DNA of 35,004 nt from Alphaproteobacteria bacterium UBA7691. Its GTDB lineage: Bacteria > Pseudomonadota > Alphaproteobacteria > Ferrovibrionales > Ferrovibrionaceae. How positions within the stretch are numbered: the first letter of the stretch is position 1; the number at the start of each line of letters is the position of its first letter. The stretch is from assembly GCA_002482765.1 (NCBI GenBank), contig DLGP01000111.1, positions 1 to 35,004 of the forward strand, written 5' to 3'. A program made the position numbers and the translations under genes. This document shows positions 24,425 through 33,632 of this stretch, piece by piece. The notes under the pieces were generated by a model. It searched no databases. It was not told the origin of the DNA and saw nothing but the letters and a program-made list of their open reading frames with translations.

Positions 24425-25414
24425 TCAGCCCTTCAGCAGGGTTTCGACCACGCGCTGCACGGCAAATGCCTCGGCGGCGCTGGCCAGCGGAAAGCCGGTT
24501 TCGGCTTCGCCTCGGCTCAGGCGGGCCAGTTTTTCAAGCTGGTGGCGCAAAACCAGCGGCCGCGCCTTCTCGTTGGGCATGGCATCGGGCGCCGGCTGCC
24601 ACTGGCCGGCGGCATCCTGGCGCTCGGCAACCGCCCAGTCGCGCAGCCGGATGGCGCCGCGCGGCCCGGTCAGGGTGAACAGGTTATGGTCCGGCTTGTC
24701 GGTGCTGCCCACGGCGCCCTGCAAACTCAGCGGCAAATCGCCGGCGCGCAGGCTGGCGCTCAGGCCACGCTCACTCAGGCCGGCTTGCGGATAGCTGACT
24801 TGATGGCCCGGCAGCAGGTCGAGCTGGCCGCCGAGTCGTGAGGCCAGGAACAGGAAATGCGATACAACTTCGCGCACAAAGCCGCCCTGCTGGCGGCGAT
24901 CAAGCCAGCTCTCGGCATCCATCTGCCAGGGCCGCGGCCAATGTGCGAAGCCGACTTCGATAGCGAGTCGTTCAGGCTGCCCGATGGCATCCTCGGCCAG
25001 CCAGGCGCGCAGTTGCTGCACACCCAGCGAGGAGGCGAAGGGGAAATTCACCGCGATGCGGCTGGCGCGGGCGGCGTGCTGATCCAGGAAAGCCTGGGCT
25101 TCGGCCACATCAATGGCAAAGGGTTTCTCGCAGAACACCGCCAGGCCACGATCAAGCGCGGCGCCGACATAACCGAGATGGCTGGCTGGCGGCGAGGCGA
25201 CATAAAGCACATCGGCATTGTCCAGCAAGGCGGCGGCAGACTGCGCTTGCTTCACCTGCGGCAAGTCTCGCCCCAGCCGCGCCATGGCATCGGCTGAAGG
25301 GTCCCACACACCGCTGATTGAGACAAAATCGGCGGCATGATCAAGTGCCGCACGCAGCAGGCGCTCGCCCATGATGCCATAGCCAACGATGGAAAGGCGC
25401 AATTTGCCGCTCAT
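24425..25414 (-). CDS. Gfo/Idh/MocA-family oxidoreductase
   Basis: A 329-residue NAD(P)-dependent dehydrogenase. The N-terminal Rossmann domain starts LRLSIVGYGIMGERLLRAAL and continues with YVASPPASHLGYVGAAL and FCEKPFAIDVAEAQAF, the EKP motif whose Lys is catalytic in this family. The C-terminal part (QQGGFVREVVSHFLFLASRL) carries the substrate domain with the conserved His. The ATG at 25414 has AAGG upstream; the frame is open further back, but homology begins here. Sugar or inositol-type substrates are usual, none specified. It is downstream of the helicase-like gene on the same strand, 34 nt apart. Confidence 0.9.
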   Translation of the reverse strand: MSGKLRLSIVGYGIMGERLLRAALDHAADFVSISGVWDPSADAMARLGRDLPQVKQAQSAAALLDNADVLYVASPPASHLGYVGAALDRGLAVFCEKPFAIDVAEAQAFLDQHAARASRIAVNFPFASSLGVQQLRAWLAEDAIGQPERLAIEVGFAHWPRPWQMDAESWLDRRQQGGFVREVVSHFLFLASRLGGQLDLLPGHQVSYPQAGLSERGLSASLRAGDLPLSLQGAVGSTDKPDHNLFTLTGPRGAIRLRDWAVAERQDAAGQWQPAPDAMPNEKARPLVLRHQLEKLARLSRGEAETGFPLASAAEAFAVQRVVETLLKG

Positions 25415-25448
25415 CGCCCGGGCAACCTTGTGTCTTTGGGCCGCCAGG

Positions 25449-26198
25449 TCAGCGGCGGCCGGCAATACGCTCAGGCAACAGGTCACGCACGCGGCGGCGC
25501 GCTTCCAGTTCGCGGATACGGGCGGATTGTGCCGTGGTGATCAGGCGCGGCGCCGGCGGATTGGCCCACACGGTGACCGGATCGGTCAGCAGGCTATCGG
25601 CCAGCTGCTTGATCTCGGCCGGCAGCGTGGTGGCAAACACGATGGTCTGGCGTTCGCTCGGCGCGGCTTCAAAAATCGCCTTCAATTCGGCGGTCAGGCC
25701 GAGATCGAGCATGCGATCCGCTTCATCCAGCACCAGGATTTCCAGCTTGTTCAGTTCAAGCTGGCCGGCATTGATCAGTTCCACCACGCGGCCGGGGGTG
25801 CCGATCACAATATCAATGCCGCGCGCCAAAGCCTGCGCCTGTGCAGCCTTGCCGGGGCCTTCATACACGGTGGCCTGGCTCAGGCGCACAAAGCGGCCAT
25901 AAGCGCGGAAGCTTTCGTGGATATGGGTGACACGCTCACGCGCCGGCGTCAGCACCAGGGCACGCGCCTTGCGCGCCCCGGCCGGGTGCCGGTCAATCGA
26001 GAGATGCTGCAAGATCGGCAGCGTGAAAGCGACGGTCTTGCCAGCACCCGCTTCCGCCTGACCGAGCAGGTCTCGGCCCTGGAGCAGATGAGGGATGGCT
26101 TTGGCCTGGATGGCCGTCGGCGCCTGGTGCTTTTCGGCTGCCAGGGCGCGCTGAATCGGTTCTACCAGGTCGAGCTGCGAGAAAGAGGCGTTCAACAT
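25449..26198 (-). CDS. DEAD-box protein with only the first RecA-like domain
   Basis: This protein of about 249 residues matches the first RecA-like domain of DEAD-box RNA helicases. It has Q-motif context FSQLDLVEPIQRAL and APTAIQAKAIPHLL, Walker A AEAGAGKT, motif Ia-like VLTPARERV, motif Ib IGTPGRVVEL, DEAD in LVLDEADRMLDLGL, and motif III region FATTLP where SAT is expected. It then ends after DPVTVWANPPAP with an unrelated basic tail (about 38 residues). The second domain (motifs IV-VI) needed for helicase activity is missing from the frame, and the next gene follows after 34 nt. Start at 26198 gives the normal RhlE-like N-terminus, but the ribosome-binding site is weak. It may be an RNA-binding ATPase or a gene fragment. 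Confidence 0.82.
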   Translation of the reverse strand: MLNASFSQLDLVEPIQRALAAEKHQAPTAIQAKAIPHLLQGRDLLGQAEAGAGKTVAFTLPILQHLSIDRHPAGARKARALVLTPARERVTHIHESFRAYGRFVRLSQATVYEGPGKAAQAQALARGIDIVIGTPGRVVELINAGQLELNKLEILVLDEADRMLDLGLTAELKAIFEAAPSERQTIVFATTLPAEIKQLADSLLTDPVTVWANPPAPRLITTAQSARIRELEARRRVRDLLPERIAGRR

Positions 26199-26847
26199 CG
26201 TTCGACAATCTTTGGTTAACACGATCATCCTTGACCGGGCGAAAATCCACCCCCAGCCGCAGTACACATAGCTGCGACATGGTAGCGGATTTGGTGCGGG
26301 AGCTTCCCGGCGGGAGGCCGCGAACTCGGGGATACTACCCGCCCATCCGGCTTTTGCAAGTGCGAAAACTAGGGTGTGACATTTTAGCTACACGGCCCGT
26401 TTGCCACACTCTACAAATAGAGATAAAATATTGAAATGCAAGGAATTATTTTTATGCATAGAATCTATGCAGCCTGCTAAACGGGCGGAATCGCGTTGCC
26501 TTATCCACAAGCCGGCCCTGATTGGCCGGCTCAGGCGGCCTGGTTTGGCGCTGATTCTCAAGATATTGATTTTTCCGGGCCGAGACTCGGGCGGCAATGC
26601 TCCGCCCAAAGCGGTGCCAAAGCGGGGTGCCAAAGCGAGCCGCTGGCGCCCAAGGCGGGATCGTTAACGACTCAGCCCCTGATGCTCTGCGGCAACATAG
26701 CCGGCGATAACTGCGCCAAGGCTGGTTTTGCTGCCTTGCAATTGGCGGCAATGGCCGCTAAAACCCGCGCCTCTATCGGGCGTTCCGGCTATAGGGCTGC
26801 CGTGTCTGCCTAGAATGTCATTCTTCCTTATCGGAGGTTATCGCAAA
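26199..26847. other. Intergenic region between helicase-like gene and rpmI
   Basis: About 650 bp without a convincing gene. It contains a distinctly AT-rich patch (about 26400-26475), the palindrome TGCATAGA-A-TCTATGCA (26455-26471) inside the pair GCCCGTTT (26395-26402)/AAACGGGC (26479-26486), a GC stem AGCCGGCC/GGCCGGCT (26510-26531) and a tandem 13-bp duplication (GGTGCCAAAGCG at 26613-26624 and 26626-26637). An open frame at 26401-26667 shows no conserved features and a run-on basic composition, so I left it out. The rpmI promoter should lie here but no clear -35/-10 pair stands out. Confidence 0.6.
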
Positions 26848-27045
26848 ATGCCCAAGTTGAAGACCAAGAGCGGGGCGAAGAAGCGTTTTAAGCTTACCGC
26901 CACCGGAAAAGTGAAGCGCGCCCAGGCGGGCAAGCGGCACGGCATGATCAAGCGCACCAATAAGCAGATCCGTGAGCATCGCGGCACCGAGATGGTGTTT
27001 GAGGGTGATGCCCGCAAGATCCGCAAATACTGGCTCGCCGGTTAA
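26848..27045 (+). CDS. rpmI: 50S ribosomal protein L35
   Basis: L35 is a 65-residue basic protein of the large subunit. The sequence MPKLKTKSGAKKRFKLTATG is diagnostic, followed by HGMIKRTNKQIREHRG and IRKYWLAG at the end. GGAGG 11 bases upstream supports the start. It heads the rpmI-rplT pair, 12 bases before rplT. The usual infC gene is not directly upstream, so L35-L20 is transcribed independently or with an undetected promoter here. Confidence 0.97.
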   Translation: MPKLKTKSGAKKRFKLTATGKVKRAQAGKRHGMIKRTNKQIREHRGTEMVFEGDARKIRKYWLAG

Positions 27046-27057
27046 GGAGGCGCTGAA

Positions 27058-27426
27058 ATGGCTCGTGTTAAGCGCGGCGTAGCCGCTCATGCCAAGCATA
27101 AGAAAATCATCAAGGCCGCGAAGGGTTTCCGTGGCCGTGGCAATAGTGCCTTCCGCGTTGCGATCGAGAAGGTCGAACATGCGATGCGCTATGCGTATCG
27201 CGACCGTCGCGCCCGCAAGCGTGATTTCCGCGCGCTGTGGATCCAGCGTATCAACGCCGCTGTGCGTGAGCAGGGCCTGACCTACGGTCGATTTATCAAC
27301 GGCCTCAAGCTGGCCGGCATCGAGGTGGACCGCAAGGTGCTCGCCGATCTCGCCGTGACGCAGCCTGAGGCTTTCACCGCCCTGGTGGAGCAGGCCAAGG
27401 CCGCGCTTCCCGCCCAGGCGGCCTGA
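27058..27426 (+). CDS. rplT: 50S ribosomal protein L20
   Basis: L20 binds 23S rRNA and is needed for early 50S assembly. The 122-residue product starts MARVKRGVAAHAKHKKIIKA and includes GFRGRGNSAFRVAIEKVEHA, YAYRDRRARKRDFRALWIQR and INGLKLAGIEVDRKVLADLA, all conserved. AAGGAGG sits eight bases before the ATG. It is followed by a strong hairpin before pheS. Confidence 0.98.
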   Translation: MARVKRGVAAHAKHKKIIKAAKGFRGRGNSAFRVAIEKVEHAMRYAYRDRRARKRDFRALWIQRINAAVREQGLTYGRFINGLKLAGIEVDRKVLADLAVTQPEAFTALVEQAKAALPAQAA

Positions 27427-27464
27427 CCGGCTCGCACTCGAATACAGTATCGACGCATGCGATC

Positions 27465-27495
27465 AGGGGGCCGTTACCCAACGGCCCCCTTTTTG
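27465..27495 (+). terminator. Intrinsic terminator between rplT and pheS
   Basis: AGGGGGCCGTT (27465-27475) pairs with AACGGCCCCCT (27480-27490) around ACCC, 11 bp, followed by TTTTT. It separates the ribosomal protein genes from pheST. No Phe-rich leader peptide is visible just before it, so classic Phe attenuation is not supported. Confidence 0.93.
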
Positions 27496-27544
27496 TATGC
27501 GTGCTGCCGCTTTGGTTTATTTGATTCCATCGACAGGTGATGCC

Positions 27545-28627
27545 ATGACCGATATTGCCAGCCTTGCCGCCGCCGCCGAGCGCGCCGTGACCGAGGCAAC
27601 CGCGCCAGAGGCGCTGGAACAGGCGCGCATCGATGTGCTGGGTAAAAAAGGCTGGCTCAGCGCCGCATTGAAAGAACTGGGCAGCCTGGCGCCAGACGAG
27701 CGCAAGGCGCGCGCGGCACAGCTCAATGCCATCAAGGACAGCCTGTCCGGCGCCATCGAGGCGCGCCGCAATGTGTTGCAAGATGCGGCGATCAATGCCC
27801 GCCTGGCCGCTGAAACGCTGGATATGACGCTGCCGCTGCTTGAGGGTGCCGAGGCCCAGGGCCGCATCCATCCGATCAGCCAGGTGGTGGATGAAATCAC
27901 CGAAATCTTTGCCGGCATGGGTTTCACCATCGCCGAGGGGCCGGATATTGAAGACGGCTTCCACAATTTCACCGCGCTGAACATGCCGCCGGCGCATCCG
28001 GCGCGGCAGATGCAGGATACTTTCTATCTGCCGAGTGCGCCGGATCGCGATGAAACCGTGCTGCGCACGCATACCTCGCCGGTGCAGATTCGCACCATGC
28101 GTGCCGGCCCGCCGCCTTATCGCATCGCCGTGCCGGGCCGCACCTATCGCAGTGATTATGACATGACCCATACGCCGATGTTTCACCAGATCGAAGGCCT
28201 GGTGATCGACCGCAGCACGCATATGGGCCATCTCAAGGGTGTGCTGGTGGAATTCTGCAAGGCGTTCTTCGAAACCGACAATGTGAAAATGCGTTTCCGC
28301 CCAAGTTATTTCCCCTTCGTGGAGCCGGGCGCCGAGGTGGATATCAATTGCAGCCGCAAGGGCGGCGAATTGCGTGTCGGCGAGGGCGACGATTGGCTGG
28401 AAATTCTCGGCTGCGGCATGGTGCATCGCAAGGTGCTGGAACATTGCGGCCTCGATCCGAATGAATGGCAGGGTTTCGCCTGGGGCATGGGCATTGATCG
28501 CATCGCGATGCTGAAATATGGCATCCCCGATTTGCGCGCGTTTTTTGATTCCGACCTGCGCTGGCTGAAGCATTACGGCTTCCTGCCGCTCGACATGCCG
28601 TCTCTTGGCCAGGGGATTGCCCGATGA
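27545..28627 (+). CDS. pheS: Phenylalanyl-tRNA synthetase alpha subunit
   Basis: PheS carries the catalytic site of the alpha2beta2 class II synthetase that charges tRNA-Phe. The 360-residue product has a coiled-coil N-terminus, then motif 1 HPISQVVDEITEIFAGMGF, TFYLPSAPDRDETVLRTHTS with PVQIRTM, motif 2 (YRIAVPGRTYRSDYDMTHTP with MFHQIEGLVID), RPSYFPFVEPGAEVDI, ILGCGMVHRKV, and motif 3 FAWGMGIDRIAMLKYGI with PDLRAFF. The ATG at 27545 has AGGTGA upstream. The frame is open 16 codons further back, from an ATG right after the terminator. Confidence 0.97.
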   Translation: MTDIASLAAAAERAVTEATAPEALEQARIDVLGKKGWLSAALKELGSLAPDERKARAAQLNAIKDSLSGAIEARRNVLQDAAINARLAAETLDMTLPLLEGAEAQGRIHPISQVVDEITEIFAGMGFTIAEGPDIEDGFHNFTALNMPPAHPARQMQDTFYLPSAPDRDETVLRTHTSPVQIRTMRAGPPPYRIAVPGRTYRSDYDMTHTPMFHQIEGLVIDRSTHMGHLKGVLVEFCKAFFETDNVKMRFRPSYFPFVEPGAEVDINCSRKGGELRVGEGDDWLEILGCGMVHRKVLEHCGLDPNEWQGFAWGMGIDRIAMLKYGIPDLRAFFDSDLRWLKHYGFLPLDMPSLGQGIAR

Positions 28628-31047
28628 AATTCACGTTGTCCTGGCTCAAGGATCATCTTGAGACCACCGCTCCGCTCGAAACCATTGCCGAAAAGCTCAC
28701 CGCGCTTGGCCTGGAAGTGGAAGGCATCACCGACCCGGCAGCGCTCTACAAGCCGTTTGTCACCGGCCGCGTGATCACGGCCGAGCCGCATCCCAATGCC
28801 GACAAGCTGCGCGTCTGCGTGGTGGAAACCGGCCCAGGTAACGGGGGCGGCGCCGAAACCATGCAGGTGGTGTGCGGCGCGCCGAATGCGCGCGCCGGCA
28901 TGATCGGCGTGTTCGCTCCGGTGGGTTCCACCGTGCCCGGCATCGACCTTCTGCTCAAGGCCGCCACCATCCGCGGCGTGGCCTCCAATGGCATGCTGTG
29001 CTCGGAACGCGAAATGGGCCTGTCGGATGACCATGAAGGCATCATCGACCTGCCGGCCGATACGCCGATCGGCGTGCCTTTCGCCTCGGTGATCGGCCTG
29101 GACGATCCGGTGATCGAGATCAAGCTGACGCCCAATCGCGGCGATTGCCTTGGCGTGCGGGGCATTGCCCGCGACTTGGCCGCTGCCGGGCTGGGCATTC
29201 TCAAGCCGCTCGACACCAGCAAGGTGCCGGGCAGCTTTGCCAGCCCGATCAAGGTGCGGCGTGAATTGCCGGCCGAGGCCCAGGATGCCTGCGCGCAGTT
29301 TGTCGGCCGCCTGATCCGCAATGTTAAGAACGGCCCGTCGCCGGCCTGGCTGCAACGCCGGCTCAAGGCCATCGGCCTGCGCCCGATCTCGGCCCTGGTC
29401 GATGTCACCAACTACATAACCTACGATCTTGGCCGGCCGCTGCATGTGTTCGATGCCGACAAGGTGCAGGGCGATATCGTTGCCCGGCTGGCAAGCCCGG
29501 GTGAAAAGCTGCTGGCGCTGGATGGTAAGGAATATACCCTCGACGACACCATGACGGTGATCGCCGATGCGGCCGGGCCGGAAGGCATTGGCGGCGTGAT
29601 GGGCGGCGAACATTCCGGCTGCTCGGCGGAAACCGTGAATGTGTTTCTGGAATGCGCCTGGTTCGATCCGGAACGCACCGCCAAGACCGGCCGCAAGCTG
29701 GGTATCCATTCCGATGCACGGCATCGGTTTGAGCGCGGCGTCGATCCGGCTTTCCTGCTTGATGGCGCCGAGATCGCTACTAGGCTGATCCAGCAGCTTT
29801 GCGGCGGCGAGGCCTCCGAACTGGTGATTGCCGGCCAGGAACCGGCCTGGCAGAAACGTGTGGCTTTGCGCCCGGGCCGCCTGCTCGGTCTGGTCGGCTT
29901 CGATCTGCCGCGCCAGCGCCAGGCCGAATTGCTGACTGCGCTGGGCTTCGGCGTGATGGATGACGGCGCGCTGATCCAGGTTGATGTGCCATCCTGGCGC
30001 CCGGATATCGATGGCGAGGCCGATCTGGTTGAGGAAATCGCCCGTCTGGCCGGTTTTGAGCATATCCCGGCCGAACCGTTGCCGCCGTTGCGCGCCGTGC
30101 CGCTGCCGGCGGTGAATGCGGCGCAGCGCCGCCTGCGCCAGACCCGGCGCGCTATTGCCGCGCGCGGGCTGGTGGAGGCGGTGACCTATTCCTTCATCAA
30201 GCGCGAGGAAGCCGTGCTGTTTGGCGGCGGCGGCGCCGATCTGCTGCTGGTCAATCCGATCAGCGCCGATATGGATGCGATGCGGCCGTCGATCCTGCCC
30301 GGCCTGGTGGCGGCGGCGCGGCGCAACATGGATCGTGGTTTCAACGATCTGGCCTTATTCGAGGTTGGCCCGCAATTCGCCGATGCCACGCCGGAGGGCC
30401 AGGCTTTTGTTGCCACCGGCATCAGGCGCGGCCAGAGCGGCTCGCGTCATTGGCGTGAAAAGCCGCGCCCCGTGGATGCCTACGATGCCAAGGCCGATGC
30501 CATTGCGGCTTTGGCGGCGGCCGGTGTGCCGGTGGAAAGCCTGCAAGTGATGGATGGTGCGCCGGGCTGGTATCACCCCGGCCGCTCCGGCACGCTCCGG
30601 CTCGGCCCCAAGACCGTGCTGGCGCAATTCGGTGAATTGCATCCGCGTGTGCTCAAGGCATTGGATGCCAAGGGGCCATTGGTCGGTTTCGAGGTGTTTC
30701 TTGATCGTGTGCCGACGGCGCGTGGCAAGGCAGGCCGCTCCAAGCCGGCGCTCAAACTGTCTGAATTCCCCGCTGTCGAGCGCGACTTCGCCTTCATCGT
30801 CGATCAGGCGGTGGCGGCGGATACGCTCACGCGCGCCGTGCGCGGTGCCGAGAAGGCGCTGATCGCGCGTGTGGCGGTGTTTGACGTGTTTGCCGGCACC
30901 GGCATCGAGCCGGGCAAAAAGTCGGTGGCGCTTTCGGTGCGGCTGGAGCCGCGCGAACGTACGCTGACGGATGCCGAAATCGATGCCGTGGGCCAGAAGA
31001 TCGTTGCCGCCGCCGCCAAGGCCTGCGGCGCCGTGCTGCGCGGCTGA
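28624..31047 (+). CDS. pheT: Phenylalanyl-tRNA synthetase beta subunit
   Basis: PheT is the large non-catalytic partner with tRNA-binding and editing domains. The 807-residue product includes an N-terminal tRNA-binding OB domain (KPFVTGRVITAEPHPNADKL), a B3/B4 editing core near residues 210-380 with ISALVDVTNYITYDLGRPLH and GVMGGEHSGC, B5 (GEADLVEEIARLAGFEHIP), and the C-terminal ferredoxin-like anticodon-binding domain with LSEFPAVERDFAFIVD. Its ATG overlaps the pheS stop as ATGA, so the subunits are coupled. Length is typical. Confidence 0.97.
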   Translation: MKFTLSWLKDHLETTAPLETIAEKLTALGLEVEGITDPAALYKPFVTGRVITAEPHPNADKLRVCVVETGPGNGGGAETMQVVCGAPNARAGMIGVFAPVGSTVPGIDLLLKAATIRGVASNGMLCSEREMGLSDDHEGIIDLPADTPIGVPFASVIGLDDPVIEIKLTPNRGDCLGVRGIARDLAAAGLGILKPLDTSKVPGSFASPIKVRRELPAEAQDACAQFVGRLIRNVKNGPSPAWLQRRLKAIGLRPISALVDVTNYITYDLGRPLHVFDADKVQGDIVARLASPGEKLLALDGKEYTLDDTMTVIADAAGPEGIGGVMGGEHSGCSAETVNVFLECAWFDPERTAKTGRKLGIHSDARHRFERGVDPAFLLDGAEIATRLIQQLCGGEASELVIAGQEPAWQKRVALRPGRLLGLVGFDLPRQRQAELLTALGFGVMDDGALIQVDVPSWRPDIDGEADLVEEIARLAGFEHIPAEPLPPLRAVPLPAVNAAQRRLRQTRRAIAARGLVEAVTYSFIKREEAVLFGGGGADLLLVNPISADMDAMRPSILPGLVAAARRNMDRGFNDLALFEVGPQFADATPEGQAFVATGIRRGQSGSRHWREKPRPVDAYDAKADAIAALAAAGVPVESLQVMDGAPGWYHPGRSGTLRLGPKTVLAQFGELHPRVLKALDAKGPLVGFEVFLDRVPTARGKAGRSKPALKLSEFPAVERDFAFIVDQAVAADTLTRAVRGAEKALIARVAVFDVFAGTGIEPGKKSVALSVRLEPRERTLTDAEIDAVGQKIVAAAAKACGAVLRG

Positions 31048-31048
31048 T

Positions 31049-31081
31049 AAAAAAAACGGCGGCCGATTGCGCGGCCGCCGT
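31049..31081 (-). terminator. Intrinsic terminator of the speDE transcript
   Basis: On the minus strand a 10-bp stem (ACGGCGGCCG at 31056-31065 with CGGCCGCCGT at 31072-31081) is followed by eight T. It lies 26 nt past the speE stop. In the plus direction there is no T-tract, so pheT is not clearly served by it. Confidence 0.92.
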
Positions 31082-31107
31082 CATTCAACACGCTCGTGGC
31101 GTCTGGC

Positions 31108-31967
<860 letters not shown>

Positions 31968-31971
<4 letters not shown>

Positions 31972-32411
31972 AGAATCAAACCCCGCTTCAGTTCGGTGCA
32001 TTGGATATTGTCGGGCAGGAAGGCGCGGCGCAGCACCGGGATCGCCTTCGCCGGCTGGCAATCGCCGCAGACAAACACGTCAAGCGCGGCATAGCCTTTT
32101 TCCGGCCAGGAATGGATCGACATGTGGCTCTCGGCCAGCACGGCCACGCCCGAGATGCCGCCATTCGGCTCGAAGTGATGCAGGTCGATGTTCAGCAGGG
32201 TGGCGCCAATGGCTTCCACCGCTTCGGTCAGCGTCTGCTTCACCAGGGCCAGATTGTCGAGATTCTTGCCGCCCCACAGATCAATGATCAGATGCTGGCC
32301 GGCATAACGCATGCCATCCTTGTTGATGAAATGCTCTTCCTCGGCGGCGGCCTCGGGCTGAACGGCAACTTCGTACAGGGCCGGCTTGGGCGCGGCGGCG
32401 TTTTTGGTCAT
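31968..32411 (-). CDS. speD: S-adenosylmethionine decarboxylase proenzyme (SpeH/SpeD type)
   Basis: This pyruvoyl enzyme decarboxylates SAM, supplying the aminopropyl donor for SpeE. The 147-residue product has the class 1B small prokaryotic form. VAVLAESHMSIHSWPEKGYA holds the Glu-Ser cleavage site where the Ser becomes pyruvate, followed by VFVCGDCQPAKAIP and LRRAFLPDNIQCTELKRG. A ~35-residue N-terminal extension precedes the conserved GQHLIIDLWGGKNLD. GGAGA lies 10 bases before ATG. It precedes speE and sits behind a long structured region that may control it. Confidence 0.95.
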
Positions 32412-32434
32412 TGTCTGGTCTCTCCACCATCAAG

Positions 32435-32592
32435 AAAAAACCGGGCCATCCGGAAACCGGATGACTCCGACGGCAGAAAGACTGTTGGGAAAGCCCCGTG
32501 GTACCGGCCGGTTAATGCTAAACAGCAACCGGCGGCCATTCGCCACTTTCCAAACAGTCTTCGAGAGGGGGGTATGGGACCATTTCCCCCCC
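32435..32592 (-). ncRNA. Candidate structured 5' leader of speD
   Basis: On the minus strand, between the FemAB-like gene and speD, three nested structures occur in order. First, a C-rich/G-rich stem (G7 at 32586-32592 with C6 at 32567-32572) containing ATGG/CCAT with a two-base loop. Second, a 16-base arm pair with one mismatch (32546-32561 with 32478-32493) enclosing GCCGGTT/AACCGGC (32507-32533) and a tiny GCT/AGC tip. Third, a 7-bp hairpin CATCCGG/CCGGATG (32447-32463) followed by six bases and T6 (32440-32435). Three CCGG copies allow alternative pairing next to the T-tract. It may be a cis-regulatory RNA with a terminator choice, or the terminator region of the upstream gene. I know no Rfam family to match it; that is from memory. 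Confidence 0.5.
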
Positions 32593-32675
32593 GATGCAAG
32601 AAGAAATTGACCCTGATGGTGATTTTTTAGGCCGCGTGTTGCCGGGGTCACACTCGGTTGACTGTCACAATTCAG

Positions 32676-33632
32676 CTAGAAATAGCTGCCGGCGAGCGTG
32701 AATACCTCGCCATTCAGCCCCAGCTTGAATCGCGCCACCCCGGCGCCCTCTTCGGTATTGGCGCCGCCCAGGTCAAAATGCTGCACACCGCGCGCCTTCA
32801 GCGCCAGCAGGCCATGCCATAGCAGGCGGTGATGTGCGCGCAGCAGGCGCCCGGCCTCGCCGCTCCAGCCGGCGGCATAAGTGGCGCCGCGGCCATGGCG
32901 CAGCAAGAGCATGCCGGCCACCGGGCGGTTGCCGATACTGGCGGTGAACAGATGCGCCTGTTCGCCATGGGCGGGATCGGCAGCGGCGGCAAAAGCACGG
33001 TAGAAGGCGCCATCGGGGCCAAGAAAGCGTTTTTCGATTCGCTGCACGTCATGCGCCCGCATCACGGTGTCAAATTGTGCCGGATCGCTGCTTTCCGCGA
33101 TCAGCAGCGGGCTGCGCTCGGCGGCTTTCAGCGCATTGCGCCATTTGCCATCCAGCTGGCTGCGCAGGGCATTGGGCGGCGGTGTCAGGTCCAGCCGCAC
33201 CGAACTCCAGCCGGTCATCATCTGCGCCAGGCCCAGCCGCTGCATCAGGGCTTCGGCCTCGCTGCCGCCGGGCAGTTCCGGCAGCCACCATAACAGCCGG
33301 CGTTGACCGCGATACTGCGCCCGCACCGCCGCCAGCGCGGCCTGGCGCAAGGCTGGATCAAGGCCGGATCGGAAAAGTGGCCCGCGCAGGATGCGCACCA
33401 GGCTGAACAGGCCGGCAAAATCGCGCCGGAAAGCCTGCACCAAGCCAATATCCTGGCCATCGGCACAGATAAGCCAGCGTTCCGGCCGGGTACGCGAAAC
33501 CTGCGCCACGGCCGCGCCATAGGCCCAGCATTGCTCCAGGGTTTCCAGTCGCAAAGCCGCCTGCCCAGCAGCCCAGGCGGCCGGCTCGGTGCAGGGCAGC
33601 AATGTTATGCTGGCGGCTTTGCTATCGGGCAT
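32676..33632 (-). CDS. FemAB/GNAT-like aminoacyl- or acyltransferase
   Basis: This 318-residue GNAT-fold protein belongs to the FemAB-like group. Two repeated half-domains are visible: the N-terminal LICADGQDIGLVQAFRR and RILRGPLF, and the C-terminal part with LRSQLDGKWRNALKAAERS, IGNRPVAGMLLLRHGRGATY and GVQHFDLGGANTEEGAGVAR with FKLGLNG, close to the peptidoglycan bridge formation family. Members add amino acids or acyl groups to cell wall or other acceptors; the acceptor here is unknown. ATG at 33632 shares its A with the stop of the PAS_5 gene upstream (TGATG), implying coupled translation. Confidence 0.85.
   Translation of the reverse strand: MPDSKAASITLLPCTEPAAWAAGQAALRLETLEQCWAYGAAVAQVSRTRPERWLICADGQDIGLVQAFRRDFAGLFSLVRILRGPLFRSGLDPALRQAALAAVRAQYRGQRRLLWWLPELPGGSEAEALMQRLGLAQMMTGWSSVRLDLTPPPNALRSQLDGKWRNALKAAERSPLLIAESSDPAQFDTVMRAHDVQRIEKRFLGPDGAFYRAFAAAADPAHGEQAHLFTASIGNRPVAGMLLLRHGRGATYAAGWSGEAGRLLRAHHRLLWHGLLALKARGVQHFDLGGANTEEGAGVARFKLGLNGEVFTLAGSYF

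Noticed and set aside
26281..26350. tRNA-like GC-rich hairpins near the helicase-like gene
   Set aside because: No T-loop GGTTCGA-type sequence, no acceptor stem pairing of the right length and no anticodon arm.
26401..26667. Open frame of about 88 codons before rpmI
   Set aside because: No ribosome-binding site, run-on basic tail, crosses several inverted repeats and a tandem repeat; not convincing as a gene.
27497..27544. In-frame extension of pheS as a Phe leader peptide
   Set aside because: The 16 codons contain no Phe; it is a run-on of the pheS frame after the rplT terminator. The AGGTGA-supported ATG at 27545 is the start.
28573..30063. Long minus-strand open frame (about 496 codons) opposite pheT
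   Set aside because: It is antisense to a clearly conserved synthetase subunit, has no recognisable motif and shows the His/Gln/Ala/Gly-rich composition of shadow frames in GC-rich DNA.
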